Source: Anaerotignum sp. (lineage in GTDB: Bacteria; Bacillota; Clostridia; Lachnospirales; Anaerotignaceae). From it: a DNA stretch of 59,514 bases. How positions within the stretch are numbered: position 1 is the stretch's first letter; every line of letters starts with the position of its first letter. The position numbers and the translations under genes were made by a program. Below the pieces are notes generated by a model, which saw only the letters and a list, made by a program, of their open reading frames with translations, searched no databases and was not told where the DNA came from. Location of the stretch: contig NZ_DAOUQB010000018.1 of assembly GCF_030625865.1 (NCBI RefSeq), positions 1 to 59,514 on the forward strand, written 5' to 3'. Of the stretch, positions 1 through 8,652 are shown piece after piece.

Positions 1-65
1 CTACTTAATTTAACCTTATAATCACATGAATTTGTTGTTTCATTACTTAATCTTAAATAAGACAT
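1..65 (-). CDS. 5' end of an unidentified gene, cut by the window edge
   Basis: A reverse-strand ATG at 65-63 follows an excellent ribosome binding site (AGGAGG, 7 bases upstream) and opens a frame beginning MSYLRLSNETTNS that runs off the left edge after 21 codons. Only the start is visible, so no family can be named. The strong binding site and short spacing make a real start likely. Confidence 0.55.
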   Translation of the reverse strand, partial: MSYLRLSNETTNSCDYKVKLS

Positions 66-553
66 TTTATTTCCTCCTATGATTTCCCTTGATTTTTTAG
101 TTTTGCATTAGCTAATACATATGTTAAAGATAAAAAAGAAAGGGATTTGTCAACTTAAATATAAAAAAATATATTTTTTAATTTGCGTTGACTGTATTTT
201 AAAGGATTGAATATCGTTCAAAGTTTTTATTGGCACTATAAAAAAGACAACACATAAAAACAAAAATGAGAACAATGATGCAGTGCTATCTGAGTTCATA
301 ATCCCTTGTAAACAAAAACAAAGTGGCAAGAAATTGATAATCAATTTTCTTTACCACTCTGTTATAAGAAATACTTTAAAAAACACATTAAAATTACCAG
401 TACATTTAATTCCATATCTGCATTCTCTCTTAATGTTTTAATTCATTAAACTATGTTATGTACATCCTTTTACATGTCGTTTATTTTCATTTCACTAAAA
501 TTTTTTTGTAAACCTTAATTTGTAAATAAATCAAAAGCCTTAGATATAGTTAA

Positions 554-1104
554 TCAAATCCTTTTTCCCATAAATTTATCAACTAACAATTTTCGTATTT
601 TATTGATTTTTTTATTTATTGCCTGCCTTGAAATATTGTATTTATGAGCAATCTCTATTTCTGAATAGTTATTAAAAAGCGTAATTTAAAAAGCTCAAAC
701 TCCTCTTTATTTAATATTGCCTCAATAGCAATTAATAATAAGTTATATTCTATCTCATTTGATTGATATTTAGATTTTACACTGTCATCAAATTCGTCTT
801 TTGAATCATGCTTCCTATTGTACTTACTAAGCTTTATATATTCGGACTTAATTGACTTATAGATATAATTAACTATATACTTATCCTCTTTAAAGTTAGC
901 ACATTCGTAGGGTATTTTTAAAAGTGCGATGTATAACGCTTCTGCTAAAAAATACTTTATATCTTTCTCTCCTAATTTCCATGCAAACTTTTCTAACAAT
1001 GGCGTAAATCTTACAAAAAATTCTTCAAAAGCTTGTTCCTTTATAGGCCCAGTAGTATTCTTAAACTCTTTTAGAAGTTCATATTGATTGAGATTTTCAT
1101 ACAT
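554..1104 (-). pseudogene. Sigma-70-like/HTH regulator split by a frameshift before its C-terminal HTH
   Basis: The frame from ATG 1104 (binding site AGAGGA) encodes 149 residues of a small sigma-factor-like protein and stops just after FKLRFL. One base out of frame, the reading continues with NNYSEIEIAHKYNISRQ and ends at 554. That part is a classical sigma region-4 helix-turn-helix for promoter recognition. Joined, the protein would be about 180 residues, the size of UviA/TcdR/BotR-type alternative sigma factors, which control toxins or bacteriocins; that family assignment is inference. The shift lies at a CTTTTTA run, so either a disabling mutation or programmed -1 slippage is possible. 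The run is not an ideal slippery heptamer, so decay is more likely. Confidence 0.7.
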
Positions 1105-1324
1105 AGTCCATTCCTCTTTTTCTAAAATGCTTACCGTTTTTTAGAAGAAAGAGAGATTAACCATCTTATTATGCAATCTCAATTTTAATTTTTTTACATT
1201 TTTTCAATATTTTAAGAAATTTGTAAAAAATTTATATATAACTTTTTTGTTCTAAATCGCATTCTATCTAAATCCTATCTCTTGATTTAGAAAAGTAATC
1301 AGGCGGATCCAATTCGCCCAAATA

Positions 1325-1562
1325 GCTTCAGTATTGTTGATTTATTTGTTCATACACACTTTAAGAGCCTCATGAAAAAACTTACGCTTTGCATGTGCCC
1401 AGCATCCGCACAAAGTAACCCCTTATGCCCGTTTGCTGATAATATCTGCCCCAGCCATCTGTATGAAGATAGCCTTTAAACCATACAATTTATAACTTTT
1501 GATTTTTGATTCTTGATATATGCCATTACACTTGGAGATGCCAGGCTTTTTGGAATAATGCA
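1325..1562 (-). pseudogene. IS66-family transposase remnant
   Basis: Reverse-strand fragments in different frames match conserved parts of IS66 transposases: IIPKSLASPSVMAYI (the IPxSxASPSxxAxI block), then GYLHTDGWGRYYQ, then GCWAHAKRKFFHEALK (the conserved CWAHxRRKFxEA block). The segment between the first two blocks, normally well over 50 residues, is deleted, and stops and frameshifts separate the pieces. No terminal inverted repeats were recognised. The gene is non-functional. Confidence 0.8.
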
Positions 1563-1656
1563 CCTCCTTTTTTATTCATTATAAGAAAAGAATCTGCTTT
1601 AATAGGTAGGCATTATTTGACGGCTACCCACTTTCTTTTTCCTACCTAAATTAAAA

Positions 1657-1694
1657 AGATCTTATATGATTTTTATCTAAATCATATAAGATCT
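1657..1694 (-). terminator. Hairpin terminator downstream of SH3-like copy 1
   Basis: A perfect 16-bp inverted repeat (AGATCTTATATGATTT and its complement) surrounds a 6-base loop, with a short T run after it on the reverse strand. It lies 40 bases beyond the stop of the SH3-like gene at 1734. A decayed version is present after copy 2, near 2680-2710. Confidence 0.65.
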
Positions 1695-1733
1695 CATAAA
1701 AACTATTTACAGAAAATTTTGCACGGCTGTTCT

Positions 1734-2299
1734 TTATTGACCAATAAACTCCACATCTTCTTTTTCAATGTATAAGCCAAAAGCCCCAGGAAATGTAACA
1801 TAATAATTTGTATCATTTTCATTCTGAATTTTTCCAATCATTGTACTATCAAATATATATGACGATTGTCCTTCATTATTTTCAAGAATACCCACAGTTC
1901 CTTTTTTTATTCTTACCTCCATATTAATTACAGTACCTAAAGTTGAAAGAACTTCAACAAAGTCTTTTTTTATCCACATTTCCAGAAAGTATCTGCTGCA
2001 TTACTTAATAATTTAATATAATACCACCCGCCGCTTTCCCCAATTACTTCTATAGCCATACCTTCTGATAATAATTTTATTACTCCTGAATTTTCGTTTG
2101 CACCATAGTATGCTTTGTTTCATTTAAAATATATTTTTCTTCATTTCTCAATATGAAATATCAACCCATTTCTGTTTTCCATCTGTTAAATTTTTGTTTT
2201 CATCACCGATTTCAATATAGGCCTTATGTGGGCCATGAGAACCATTAGAGTTGATACTACTACTAATCCCAAGATTTTAACCGTTATTTTCTTCATCAT
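1734..2299 (-). pseudogene. SH3-like secreted protein, copy 1, frameshifted
   Basis: The gene starts at ATG 2299 or 2296 (binding site AGAGG) with a signal-peptide-like start, MKKITVKILGLVVVS. Several frameshifts follow, and then a module beginning near NEEKYILNET. An intact C-terminal frame from 1979 to 1734 includes GTVGILENNEGQSS and YVTFPGAFGLYIEKEDVEF. The repeated pattern of a short beta module plus 'GWYYIKLL' resembles bacterial SH3 (SH3b) domains of cell-wall proteins. Compared with copy 2, one T is missing in the NET(N)AYYG segment, which breaks the frame. The copies differ at only 10 of 81 residues in the C-terminal part. The SH3 assignment comes from motif style alone. Confidence 0.6.
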
Positions 2300-2524
2300 A
2301 AACCTCTTTCATATTGATTATAGCATGATATTTTTAGTAATAAAATAATACCATTGTTTACATTTTTTGTAAATAGTTGCCGATAGTAACAGTCAATGGC
2401 TTTAAGATTTAAGAGAATAATGATTATAATGTAAAAACGAAACTAATGTTGGTGACAAAAAGCCATCTAAAAACAAATTTTAACTTCTCATGCCCATTTT
2501 CAGTTAAATTTATAGTGAATTTAT

Positions 2525-2680
2525 AAACCTAAAAAATATTTCTTCTAAGTCTCCAAATAAAAGAGTTAATATGTAAATCGAGCAGGAAAATTACTCCCGC
2601 TCGATAAGTATTGATCATTTTCTAATACTTTAAAATTAATCTTGTTACTATTTTTTAGGCAAAAAAGACGTTATATAATT
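2525..2680. repeat. Dispersed repeat shared with 38045-38215
   Basis: This segment and 38045-38215 share the stretch GTTAATATGTAAATCGAGCAGG, an imperfect hairpin (ATCGAGCAGG at 2577-2586 with CCCGCTCGAT at 2596-2605), and a following AATCTTGTTACTATT / AATCTTGTCACTATT motif. In both places it sits 250-380 bases upstream of a start of the SH3-like gene family. It therefore looks like the upstream part of one duplicated unit. Confidence 0.65.
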
Positions 2681-2743
2681 TTATCTAAATCATTTAATAT
2701 CTCATAAAAAACTATTTATAGAAAATTTCACACAGACTTTTCT

Positions 2744-3159
2744 TTATTGGCCAATAAACTCCACATCTTCTTTTTCGATGTATACACCAAAAGCCCCAGG
2801 AAATGTAACATAAAAATTTGTATCATTTTCATTCTGAATTTTTGCAATCCTTGTACTATCAAGTATATAAGACGATTGTCCTTCATTATTTTCAAGAATA
2901 CCCACAGTTCCTTTTTTCACTCTTACCTCCATATTAATTACAGTACCTGAAGTTGAAAGAACTCCAACAAAGTTTTTTTTTACCCACATTTCAGGATAAT
3001 TTACTGATGCTTCACTTAATAATTTAATATAATACCAACCATTACTTTCTCCAATTACTTCTATAGCCGTACCTTTTGATAATAATTTTATTACTCCTGA
3101 ATTTTCGTTTGCACCGTAATATGCATTTGTTTCATTTAAAATATATTTTTCTTCATTTT
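2744..3159 (-). pseudogene. SH3-like protein, copy 2, lacking its 5' end
   Basis: The open frame can be read from about 3159 (KNEEKYILNETNAYYGANE) through SNGWYYIKLLSEAS to the stop at 2744. This gives two adjoining SH3-like modules of about 60 and 75 residues. A TAG codon and the tail of an XRE-type gene lie immediately upstream, so the signal peptide and normal start are gone. The only in-frame ATG, at 2989, lacks a good ribosome binding site. DNA homology with copy 1 extends past the stop (to about 2675), so a unit of roughly 0.5 kb was duplicated in tandem. Confidence 0.6.
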
Positions 3160-3281
3160 TCTAAACCCAAACACATTTCATGAATTACTCGAAGTTTTAC
3201 TGAGTCATAGGAGTGGTTAATAACATTGCCTATTGTTGAGCGAGGGACACCACTTTTCTTAAAGAAAACAATCTTGACGAT
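3153..3281 (-). pseudogene. Fragment of an XRE-type HTH regulator
   Basis: The reverse strand reads KKSGVPRSTIGNVIN followed by SYDSVKLRVIHEMCLGLEK and a TGA. This is the second half of an XRE/Cro helix-turn-helix domain (the recognition helix 'GVPRSTIxNVI' plus the closing helices). There is no start codon or first helix. It abuts the truncated SH3-like copy, so this is a deletion or recombination junction. Confidence 0.6.
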
Positions 3282-3319
3282 TAAAAGCTCGACACAACAA
3301 CTGAAGTGTCGAGCTTTTA
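3282..3319 (-). terminator. Terminator of the tryptophan catabolism operon
   Basis: A perfect 14-bp stem (TAAAAGCTCGACAC and its complement) with a 10-base loop ends in TTTTA on the reverse strand. It lies 45 bases past the stop of the symporter gene at 3365. Confidence 0.8.
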
Positions 3320-3364
3320 TTTAAAATTGCGGTTGATTCACTTTTTCAATGTAAGATATTAAAG

Positions 3365-4702
3365 TTAACCAATACCACCGAACATAGCACCTGTAACAAG
3401 TGCGATAAATGCAAGTGGGACAAAAAGAAACTTACCAAGAGACATAAACCAAGAACCGATAAGTTTATTTGCTCCTTCGTTAACTGAATCAAGTGCAAAC
3501 TTGTCACCTGCAACATAGAAGAACATGATGCCTGCCAGCATAGCACCAAGTGGACATACATAAATAGAAACTGCATCCATCCAACCCGATACGATACCCT
3601 GTATGCACAGTGCAACCCCACATCCTACAACTGCGATTGCTCCAACTGCCTGAAGTCTCTTCATACCAAACCTCTCTTGAAGCGTAGCAACAGGTGCTTC
3701 ATATAAGTTAATGAGTGAGCTTATACCTGCGAAGAGTACACAGACGTAGAAAATGATTCCTACAATCGTTCCCCCAGGCATACCGTTGAATACATTAATA
3801 AGGTAGATGAACATAAGTCCAGGACCACCTGATGAGAGTTCTGCACCACCTACTGCCATGGCAGGAATAATAACTAAAGCGGCAAGAAGAGCTGCGATAG
3901 TATCAAATATAGCTACATTACGTGCTGCAGTTATAACATTTTCAGATTTGCTTAGGTAAGAACCATAAATAACCGTTCCGTTACCTGCAATAGAAAGGGA
4001 GAAGAACGCCTGACCAAAAGCGAAAATCCAAACCTTTGGATCAGCCAGACCGGCTGGATTAAGGGTAAAGATATATTTATATCCCTCATGTGATCCATGA
4101 AGTGTGAAGATATAGATTCCAAGTCCTACAAAAAGTGTAAACAATGTAGGCATCATAATTTTGTTTGCTTTTTCTATGCCCCCGGCAACACCAAGAGCCA
4201 TGATGGTAAGGCTGACTACTATTGCAATCATAATCCATAAGTTATTGCCCCATGATATTGCGGTATTTCCAAACATGCCACCGATCTGATCCATATCCTG
4301 CCCCATAGCAGCAAGCTTACCACTAAAAGCAAGAAAAGTATATTTAAAGATCCAACCAACTACGACTGTGTAACCGATTGCTAGTGCCAGTGAACCCAGA
4401 ACCGGGATTGCACCGATTGATTCACCTAATTTTTTATTGCCGTTATGAAGCTGAGTGCATTTTCCAAATGCTCCTATTGGGCCTGCACCCGCTGCACGTC
4501 CAAGTGCCATCTCTTCGATAACGCCGGTAGAAGCAATCAAAATTACAAATAAGAAGTACGGAAGCAGGAATGTCATGCCTCCCCATGCTGAAACCATATA
4601 TGGAAAACGCCATATATTACCCATACCTACTGCTGAACCAATACACGCTAAGACAAATCCCCATTTACTTTTAAATCCATCACGTTGTGTTGTTTCACTC
4701 AT
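3365..4702 (-). CDS. Na+-dependent amino-acid symporter, NSS/SNF family
   Basis: This 445-residue membrane protein belongs to the neurotransmitter:sodium symporter family, the LeuT/MhsT/Tyt1 group. It imports an amino acid with Na+ across the cytoplasmic membrane. The signature GSAVGMGNIWRFPYM lies at residues 18-32, where TM1 forms the sodium and substrate sites. About 11 hydrophobic segments follow, which is usual for the short bacterial members. The ATG has an AGGAGG site 8 bases upstream. It is the last gene of the RidA-tryptophanase operon, so tryptophan (or another aromatic amino acid) is the likely substrate; that is inferred from context and from family members specific for aromatic residues. 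Family assignment is firm and substrate is moderate. Confidence 0.9.
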   Translation of the reverse strand: MSETTQRDGFKSKWGFVLACIGSAVGMGNIWRFPYMVSAWGGMTFLLPYFLFVILIASTGVIEEMALGRAAGAGPIGAFGKCTQLHNGNKKLGESIGAIPVLGSLALAIGYTVVVGWIFKYTFLAFSGKLAAMGQDMDQIGGMFGNTAISWGNNLWIMIAIVVSLTIMALGVAGGIEKANKIMMPTLFTLFVGLGIYIFTLHGSHEGYKYIFTLNPAGLADPKVWIFAFGQAFFSLSIAGNGTVIYGSYLSKSENVITAARNVAIFDTIAALLAALVIIPAMAVGGAELSSGGPGLMFIYLINVFNGMPGGTIVGIIFYVCVLFAGISSLINLYEAPVATLQERFGMKRLQAVGAIAVVGCGVALCIQGIVSGWMDAVSIYVCPLGAMLAGIMFFYVAGDKFALDSVNEGANKLIGSWFMSLGKFLFVPLAFIALVTGAMFGGIG

Positions 4703-4724
4703 ATTTGCCTCCTAAAAATAAAGT

Positions 4725-4772
4725 GATGGTGCCCAACAAAAAAATATATACATATTCTTTGCGGACACCATC
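4725..4772 (-). promoter_or_regulatory. Intercistronic hairpin between tryptophanase and symporter genes
   Basis: GATGGTGCCC and GGACACCATC form a 10-bp stem with one mismatch between the tryptophanase stop and the symporter start. On the reverse strand the stem is followed by ACTTTATTTTTAGGAGG, so it could partly terminate transcription or protect the upstream mRNA end, lowering symporter expression relative to the enzyme. Confidence 0.45.
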
Positions 4773-4842
4773 ATAGTTGCCCGATAATTTTGCGCATTAT
4801 CTATACTATATATGAAAAGCTCTTGATAATAAACAACTTTTC

Positions 4843-6474
4843 TTATTTATTTGGATATGGCTCAAGGAATGCGTGGAAGTGACGCATGGGAAGCTTATGC
4901 CCTAAGGTAATCCTCATATTAGGAATATTCTCTCTGTCTTCATAAAGAGCCTTAACAGCTGCTATAACATAATCCAGATGTTCCTGGCTAAGCTGACTGC
5001 GGTTGATAGCAAAACGAACTACGTTGCAAACCTCGGCCTGCTGCTCCGGCGTCTTAAGATCATACTCCATGGAGTAATCACCAAGCTCAGAAACTCTGAT
5101 TCCGTATCTTCTGATCAATTCAAGTGAGAAGCCCTCTCCCGCAAATGATTCGTGTCCACGTTTACCATGGAAGAATTCGTCCATATTGATATATACACCA
5201 TGGCCGCCAGCAGGAAGCACAACCCCCTTAACTCCAGCCTTGTATAAGCCCTGTGCAAGATATTCGCACTGTTCCACCCTCTCCTTGAGGTAATTTACAT
5301 TGCAGCACTCATAAAGACCAACTGCAAGTGCCATAATATCTCTTCCCGACATACCACCGTAAGAATCATTACCGTAGCAAGAAATCTGTTTCACTTTCAG
5401 AAGCACACCCACATCAGTCTTAACTGTTCCATCTTCGTGAAATTCCGAGAAATTTTTCCAGAAGAGTCCCCTATCACAGAAAGCAAGGATGCCACCCATG
5501 TTAGCATGCCCATCCTTTTTAAGAGACGCACAGAAGCCATCGCAGTAAGAAAACATTTCTTTTGCAATCACAGGGATGGATTTATCTGCATAACCTTCTT
5601 CGTTCATTTTGATAAAATATGCATTTTCTGCCCAACGAGCTGCATCAAGTATGTAAGGAATACCATACTTATGAGCGATCGCACTAACCACACGAAGGTT
5701 AGCCATAGAAACAGGCTGCCCACACACAGGGTTGTTCGTAATACATGTGAAAACGAGGGGAACGTTCTCAGGGCCTACTGCTATAATAAGTTTCTCTAAC
5801 TTATCAGTATCCATGTTACCTTTAAAAGGATTTTTTGCGTATGATCCCCCTTCAGGTACTTCAAAGAGTAGTTCTTTGTTGTAAAGGTTACGAGGAACTG
5901 AACCCATTTGTTTAATATTACCTTCGGTTGTATCAAAATGTCCGTTTGAAGGAATCGTAAATACTTTTCCAGGATGACGAGTGTTCAGAATCTTCTTAAC
6001 GATCTCCATAAGAACCGACTCTGCTGCACGTCCCTGCTGAATAATAAATGTATTTGGTCTCTCCATCTGAGCTGCACCACCATTGAAAAGACCACCTTCA
6101 TATTCACAAAGATACATCTCATCCATCATCTTATTTATATCTTGACAATCTGTACGAACAAGATCAATAATCTTTTTCTGATCATCACCACGTTCAAATA
6201 CATCTCTTAAGGTATCAAGAAGTACATAGTAACCTTTATTACGTCCATAAGCTTCATCACCAAGGAACATGGCTGACCACTGCACATCCGTCATAGCTGT
6301 TGTGCCTGAATCAGAAAGCATATCAACTGTAAGCATGCCAGCTGGAAATGCAAATTCATTATAATGTGTTGCTGCGAGAGCTCTCTCTCTCTGCTCAACC
6401 GTTACCTGTGGGATGTTTCTTTTCACATATGAGAATGAACTAGGTGTTGCTACGTTTAATGGATACTCTTTCAT
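4843..6474 (-). CDS. tnaA: Tryptophanase, long form (beta-eliminating lyase)
   Basis: This is a PLP-dependent cytoplasmic enzyme that splits L-tryptophan into indole, pyruvate and ammonia. The 543-residue product has the family blocks MLSDSGTTAM (52-61), DAARWAENAYFIK (277-289) and SLKKDGHANMGG, with K320 as the probable PLP lysine. Two positions favour tryptophanase over tyrosine phenol-lyase. The C-terminal MRHFHAF places a His (H532) where TnaA has its functional H463 and tyrosine phenol-lyase has Phe. The RVSELG stretch lacks the Arg that binds the phenol in tyrosine phenol-lyase. It is about 70 residues longer than E. coli TnaA, mainly through an insertion around residues 85-135. RidA precedes it and a symporter follows. 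Confidence 0.85.
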   Translation of the reverse strand: MKEYPLNVATPSSFSYVKRNIPQVTVEQRERALAATHYNEFAFPAGMLTVDMLSDSGTTAMTDVQWSAMFLGDEAYGRNKGYYVLLDTLRDVFERGDDQKKIIDLVRTDCQDINKMMDEMYLCEYEGGLFNGGAAQMERPNTFIIQQGRAAESVLMEIVKKILNTRHPGKVFTIPSNGHFDTTEGNIKQMGSVPRNLYNKELLFEVPEGGSYAKNPFKGNMDTDKLEKLIIAVGPENVPLVFTCITNNPVCGQPVSMANLRVVSAIAHKYGIPYILDAARWAENAYFIKMNEEGYADKSIPVIAKEMFSYCDGFCASLKKDGHANMGGILAFCDRGLFWKNFSEFHEDGTVKTDVGVLLKVKQISCYGNDSYGGMSGRDIMALAVGLYECCNVNYLKERVEQCEYLAQGLYKAGVKGVVLPAGGHGVYINMDEFFHGKRGHESFAGEGFSLELIRRYGIRVSELGDYSMEYDLKTPEQQAEVCNVVRFAINRSQLSQEHLDYVIAAVKALYEDRENIPNMRITLGHKLPMRHFHAFLEPYPNK

Positions 6475-6593
6475 TTATTTTTCCTCCTAATATGGCGTCT
6501 TACGCCTTCATGATAGAGGATACCCCGGTCATCGCTTTAGAGTGACTGGCGGACAGTATCTTTTGTGGTTGGTTATGTTTGTTTTGCACGCTC

Positions 6594-6971
6594 TTATTTT
6601 TCTGCAATAACTTCAATTTCAACTAATGCATCCTTCGGTAATCTTGCCACCTCCACTGCAGATCTTGAAGGATAGCTGCCCTCTTTAAAGAAAGTAGCAT
6701 ATACTTCGTTCATAGCAGCAAAGTTGTTCATGTCGCTAAGGAATACTGTAGTCTTAATTACATCCTCCATTGAAGAGCCGGCTTTTTCAAGAATAGCCTT
6801 AACGTTCTCAAGTGATTGCTTTGTTTGCTTTTCAATTCCTTCCGAAAATATTCCGGTTGCCGGATTGAGCGGCAACTGCCCTGATGTAATAATCAGATTT
6901 CCAGTAATAATTCCCTGTGAATAAGGGCCAATTGCAGCTGGTGCCTTATCTGTATTTACAATTTCATTCAT
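6594..6971 (-). CDS. ridA: RidA-family enamine/imine deaminase
   Basis: This 125-residue protein is a complete YjgF/YER057c/UK114 (RidA) member. These trimeric cytosolic enzymes hydrolyse 2-aminoacrylate and related enamines released by PLP lyases, which protects other PLP enzymes. Family blocks include AAIGPYSQGI near the start, SGQLPLNP, and SRSAVEVARLPKDALVEIE with the conserved active-site Arg near residue 102. It is the first gene of the operon, directly upstream of tryptophanase, whose mechanism passes through aminoacrylate. A second RidA (54664-55035) accompanies the C-S lyase operon. Confidence 0.92.
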   Translation of the reverse strand: MNEIVNTDKAPAAIGPYSQGIITGNLIITSGQLPLNPATGIFSEGIEKQTKQSLENVKAILEKAGSSMEDVIKTTVFLSDMNNFAAMNEVYATFFKEGSYPSRSAVEVARLPKDALVEIEVIAEK

Positions 6972-7007
6972 TCTCCCCCTCCTTCCTATGAAAATAATTA
7001 TATCTCT

Positions 7008-7047
7008 AGAAATAATTTATTTCTTTGGAAATAATTTATCTCTTTAA
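7008..7047. promoter_or_regulatory. Candidate operator in the ridA / regulator divergent region
   Basis: AGAAATAATTTATTTCT (7008-7024) is a perfect palindrome with 8-base arms. A similar GGAAATAATTTATCTC copy follows at once. They lie 37-75 bases upstream of ridA and about 200 bases from the divergent regulator, a likely place for that regulator to bind. The surrounding DNA is extremely AT-rich, so chance similarity is possible. Confidence 0.4.
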
Positions 7048-7225
7048 TAATATATTATTTTTATAACAATATATTTTCACGATAAAAAAATATTCCAGAT
7101 TTTCTTTTTATTATCATAAAAGGAAAACTAGGCAAACAGAAAGAAGGAGCACACCATACTTACTGTGGTGTATTTGGAGAACAAGAATATCGTTAAACTG
7201 CAAATTTTTGATTGGAGGTACTTAT

Positions 7226-7966
7226 ATGGCAAATTCATTATTAGCTCCATATATTAAACTAACTGAATTTTTAGGAAATGCTTTAGGACCTGATTACGAA
7301 GTGGCTTTACATGACTTGACAAATAGGAACCAATCCATAATAGCAATCGCAAACAGCAATATAAGTGGGCGAGATATAGGTGCTCCCCTTACAAATATGG
7401 CTTTGCAAATGATTAAGGATAACGTTTATGAGACAACTGACTTTTGCTCTAACTACAAAGGGATTGCTGAAAATGGTAAGGCTCTTCGTTCTTCAACTAT
7501 GTTTATCAAACATGAGGGAAAGTTGATTGGCCTTCTATGTATCAATTTTGATGACAGCAGATATCAAATCATCAGTGAGGAACTTATGCGAATATGTCAC
7601 CCGGATACTTTTATTGGAACCAGTTTTCAATACGGAGGACAACATGTAACATTTTCCAGCAACATCAAAAGTGTATCCTCTGAAAGGTTTCCGGATTCTA
7701 AAGATTCTGTAATTTCTGAAGCGGTTTCAACCGAACTTGCTGTCCTCAACGTCAGCGTAGAAAGACTTACAGCTGATGAACGAATATCTATTATATCTTC
7801 ACTTGAAAAAAAAGGGGTTTTTCTTTTAAAAGGGTCGGTTCAAAATGTTGCTGACAACTTACACTGTTCTTCTGCCAGTGTATACAGATACCTATCTCAA
7901 CTAAAAAACATTGTATTTAAATCTGATTCTGCTAACATTCCACGAAAGGAAGATGAAGAATCCTAA
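7226..7966 (+). CDS. YheO-like PAS / HTH transcriptional regulator
   Basis: A 246-residue regulator with an N-terminal YheO-like PAS domain (about residues 5-115; blocks LGPDYEVALHDL and GKLIGLLCINFD) and a C-terminal DauR-type helix-turn-helix (about 175-235; VADNLHCSSASVYRYLSQLK). Homologues include DauR, which controls D-arginine use, and TnaR-like regulators. ATG 7226 is chosen because GGAGGT lies 6 bases upstream; an in-frame TTG at 7208 has none. It is divergent from ridA-tnaA-symporter and is probably their regulator, sensing an amino acid through the PAS domain (inference). Confidence 0.85.
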   Translation: MANSLLAPYIKLTEFLGNALGPDYEVALHDLTNRNQSIIAIANSNISGRDIGAPLTNMALQMIKDNVYETTDFCSNYKGIAENGKALRSSTMFIKHEGKLIGLLCINFDDSRYQIISEELMRICHPDTFIGTSFQYGGQHVTFSSNIKSVSSERFPDSKDSVISEAVSTELAVLNVSVERLTADERISIISSLEKKGVFLLKGSVQNVADNLHCSSASVYRYLSQLKNIVFKSDSANIPRKEDEES

Positions 7967-8047
7967 TTTGAATTTTTAGATTTATTGCACTGTTTGTAAT
8001 ATTTCTTCGTTCGTTAAGTGTCATTTTCAAACTTCCCACAAGTTTCT

Positions 8048-8078
8048 AGTGGTGTATCTTAGGGTATACCACTTTTTC
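8048..8078 (+). terminator. Probable terminator of the YheO-like regulator gene
   Basis: AGTGGTGTATC and GGTATACCACT form an imperfect stem followed by TTTTT, about 80 bases beyond the regulator stop codon. Confidence 0.55.
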
Positions 8079-8106
8079 TGGTAATACAGGGTACTTTTCA
8101 TACCTT

Positions 8107-8300
8107 AACTAATCATCCATATGAATATAACCGCAATAACCACCCAGAAACTTCTGAGGATAGATTCCGATTTCTTCCGCCTATCCTGTCAATTTTCACA
8201 AGAATGAATCGGCGATCTGTCTCGTCTAAATGAAGCCTTGTGGCATTAATGCCCACAATCCAATCGGCTTTTTGTCTGCAATCAGCACACTCGTATAGTA
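8107..8300 (-). pseudogene. Degenerate coding remnant, possibly IS66-like transposase
   Basis: The reverse strand shows protein-like stretches broken by stops: LIADKKPIGLWALMPQGF, then YPQKFLGGYCGYIHMDD. The last block resembles the 'PxxFLxGFxGYLHxDG' segment of IS66 transposases. Three stops and no start show that it is dead. The assignment rests on one block only. Confidence 0.35.
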
Positions 8301-8326
8301 GGCGAAAATCTTTCCCGTGCTTTAGA

Positions 8327-8536
8327 TTATTTCACTTTACCTACTACAAATCTTATAAACTCATCAGGAGTAGGTACTTCATCTCTTCGAGGCACTTGGT
8401 TTTGATACGCTTTGATAACCCCATTATTTGAATTATTATAGGCATTTTCAAGGACCAACTGCATTTCGCGTTTTACTTCAGCAATAGTTAGCCCCTCTTC
8501 TTTTGCTATTTTTCGATACATCTTTCTGTTAACCAT
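8327..8536 (-). CDS. Small HTH protein resembling the Spo0A C-terminal domain
   Basis: This 69-residue protein (MVNRKMYRKIAKEEG...) has a helical pattern in which IAKEEGLTIAEVKREMQLVL reads as a helix-turn-helix. Small proteins of this type in Clostridia are usually labelled Spo0A C-terminal-domain-like, from memory of the family. ATG 8536 is preferred because GGGGG lies 6 bases upstream; the ATG at 8551 has no binding site. It is divergent from an XRE repressor gene, and a long palindrome lies between them, as in small regulatory switches of mobile elements. Function unknown. Confidence 0.6.
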   Translation of the reverse strand: MVNRKMYRKIAKEEGLTIAEVKREMQLVLENAYNNSNNGVIKAYQNQVPRRDEVPTPDEFIRFVVGKVK

Positions 8537-8559
8537 TTTGCACCCCCACATTTATTTCA

Positions 8560-8595
8560 CAAATATGTTGCTCAATATATTGAGCAACATATTTG
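8560..8595. promoter_or_regulatory. 36-bp perfect palindromic operator
   Basis: CAAATATGTTGCTCAATA (8560-8577) is followed directly by its exact complement (8578-8595), with no loop. A further half-site, AATATTGAGCAAAT, lies at 8629-8642, just before the XRE gene start. The arrangement between two divergent HTH genes strongly suggests an operator for autoregulation. Confidence 0.75.
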
Positions 8596-8652
8596 CTATT
8601 TTAGCATATAATAAAGCAAATTGCAAACAATATTGAGCAAATGGAGTGCTAT

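Noticed and set aside
150-344. Reverse 64-codon frame, hydrophobic
   Set aside because: No ribosome binding site, very AT-rich, and no family resemblance; most likely chance.
4843-6474. Tyrosine phenol-lyase instead of tryptophanase
   Set aside because: The TnaA-type His is present near the C-terminus, and the Arg that marks tyrosine phenol-lyase is absent.
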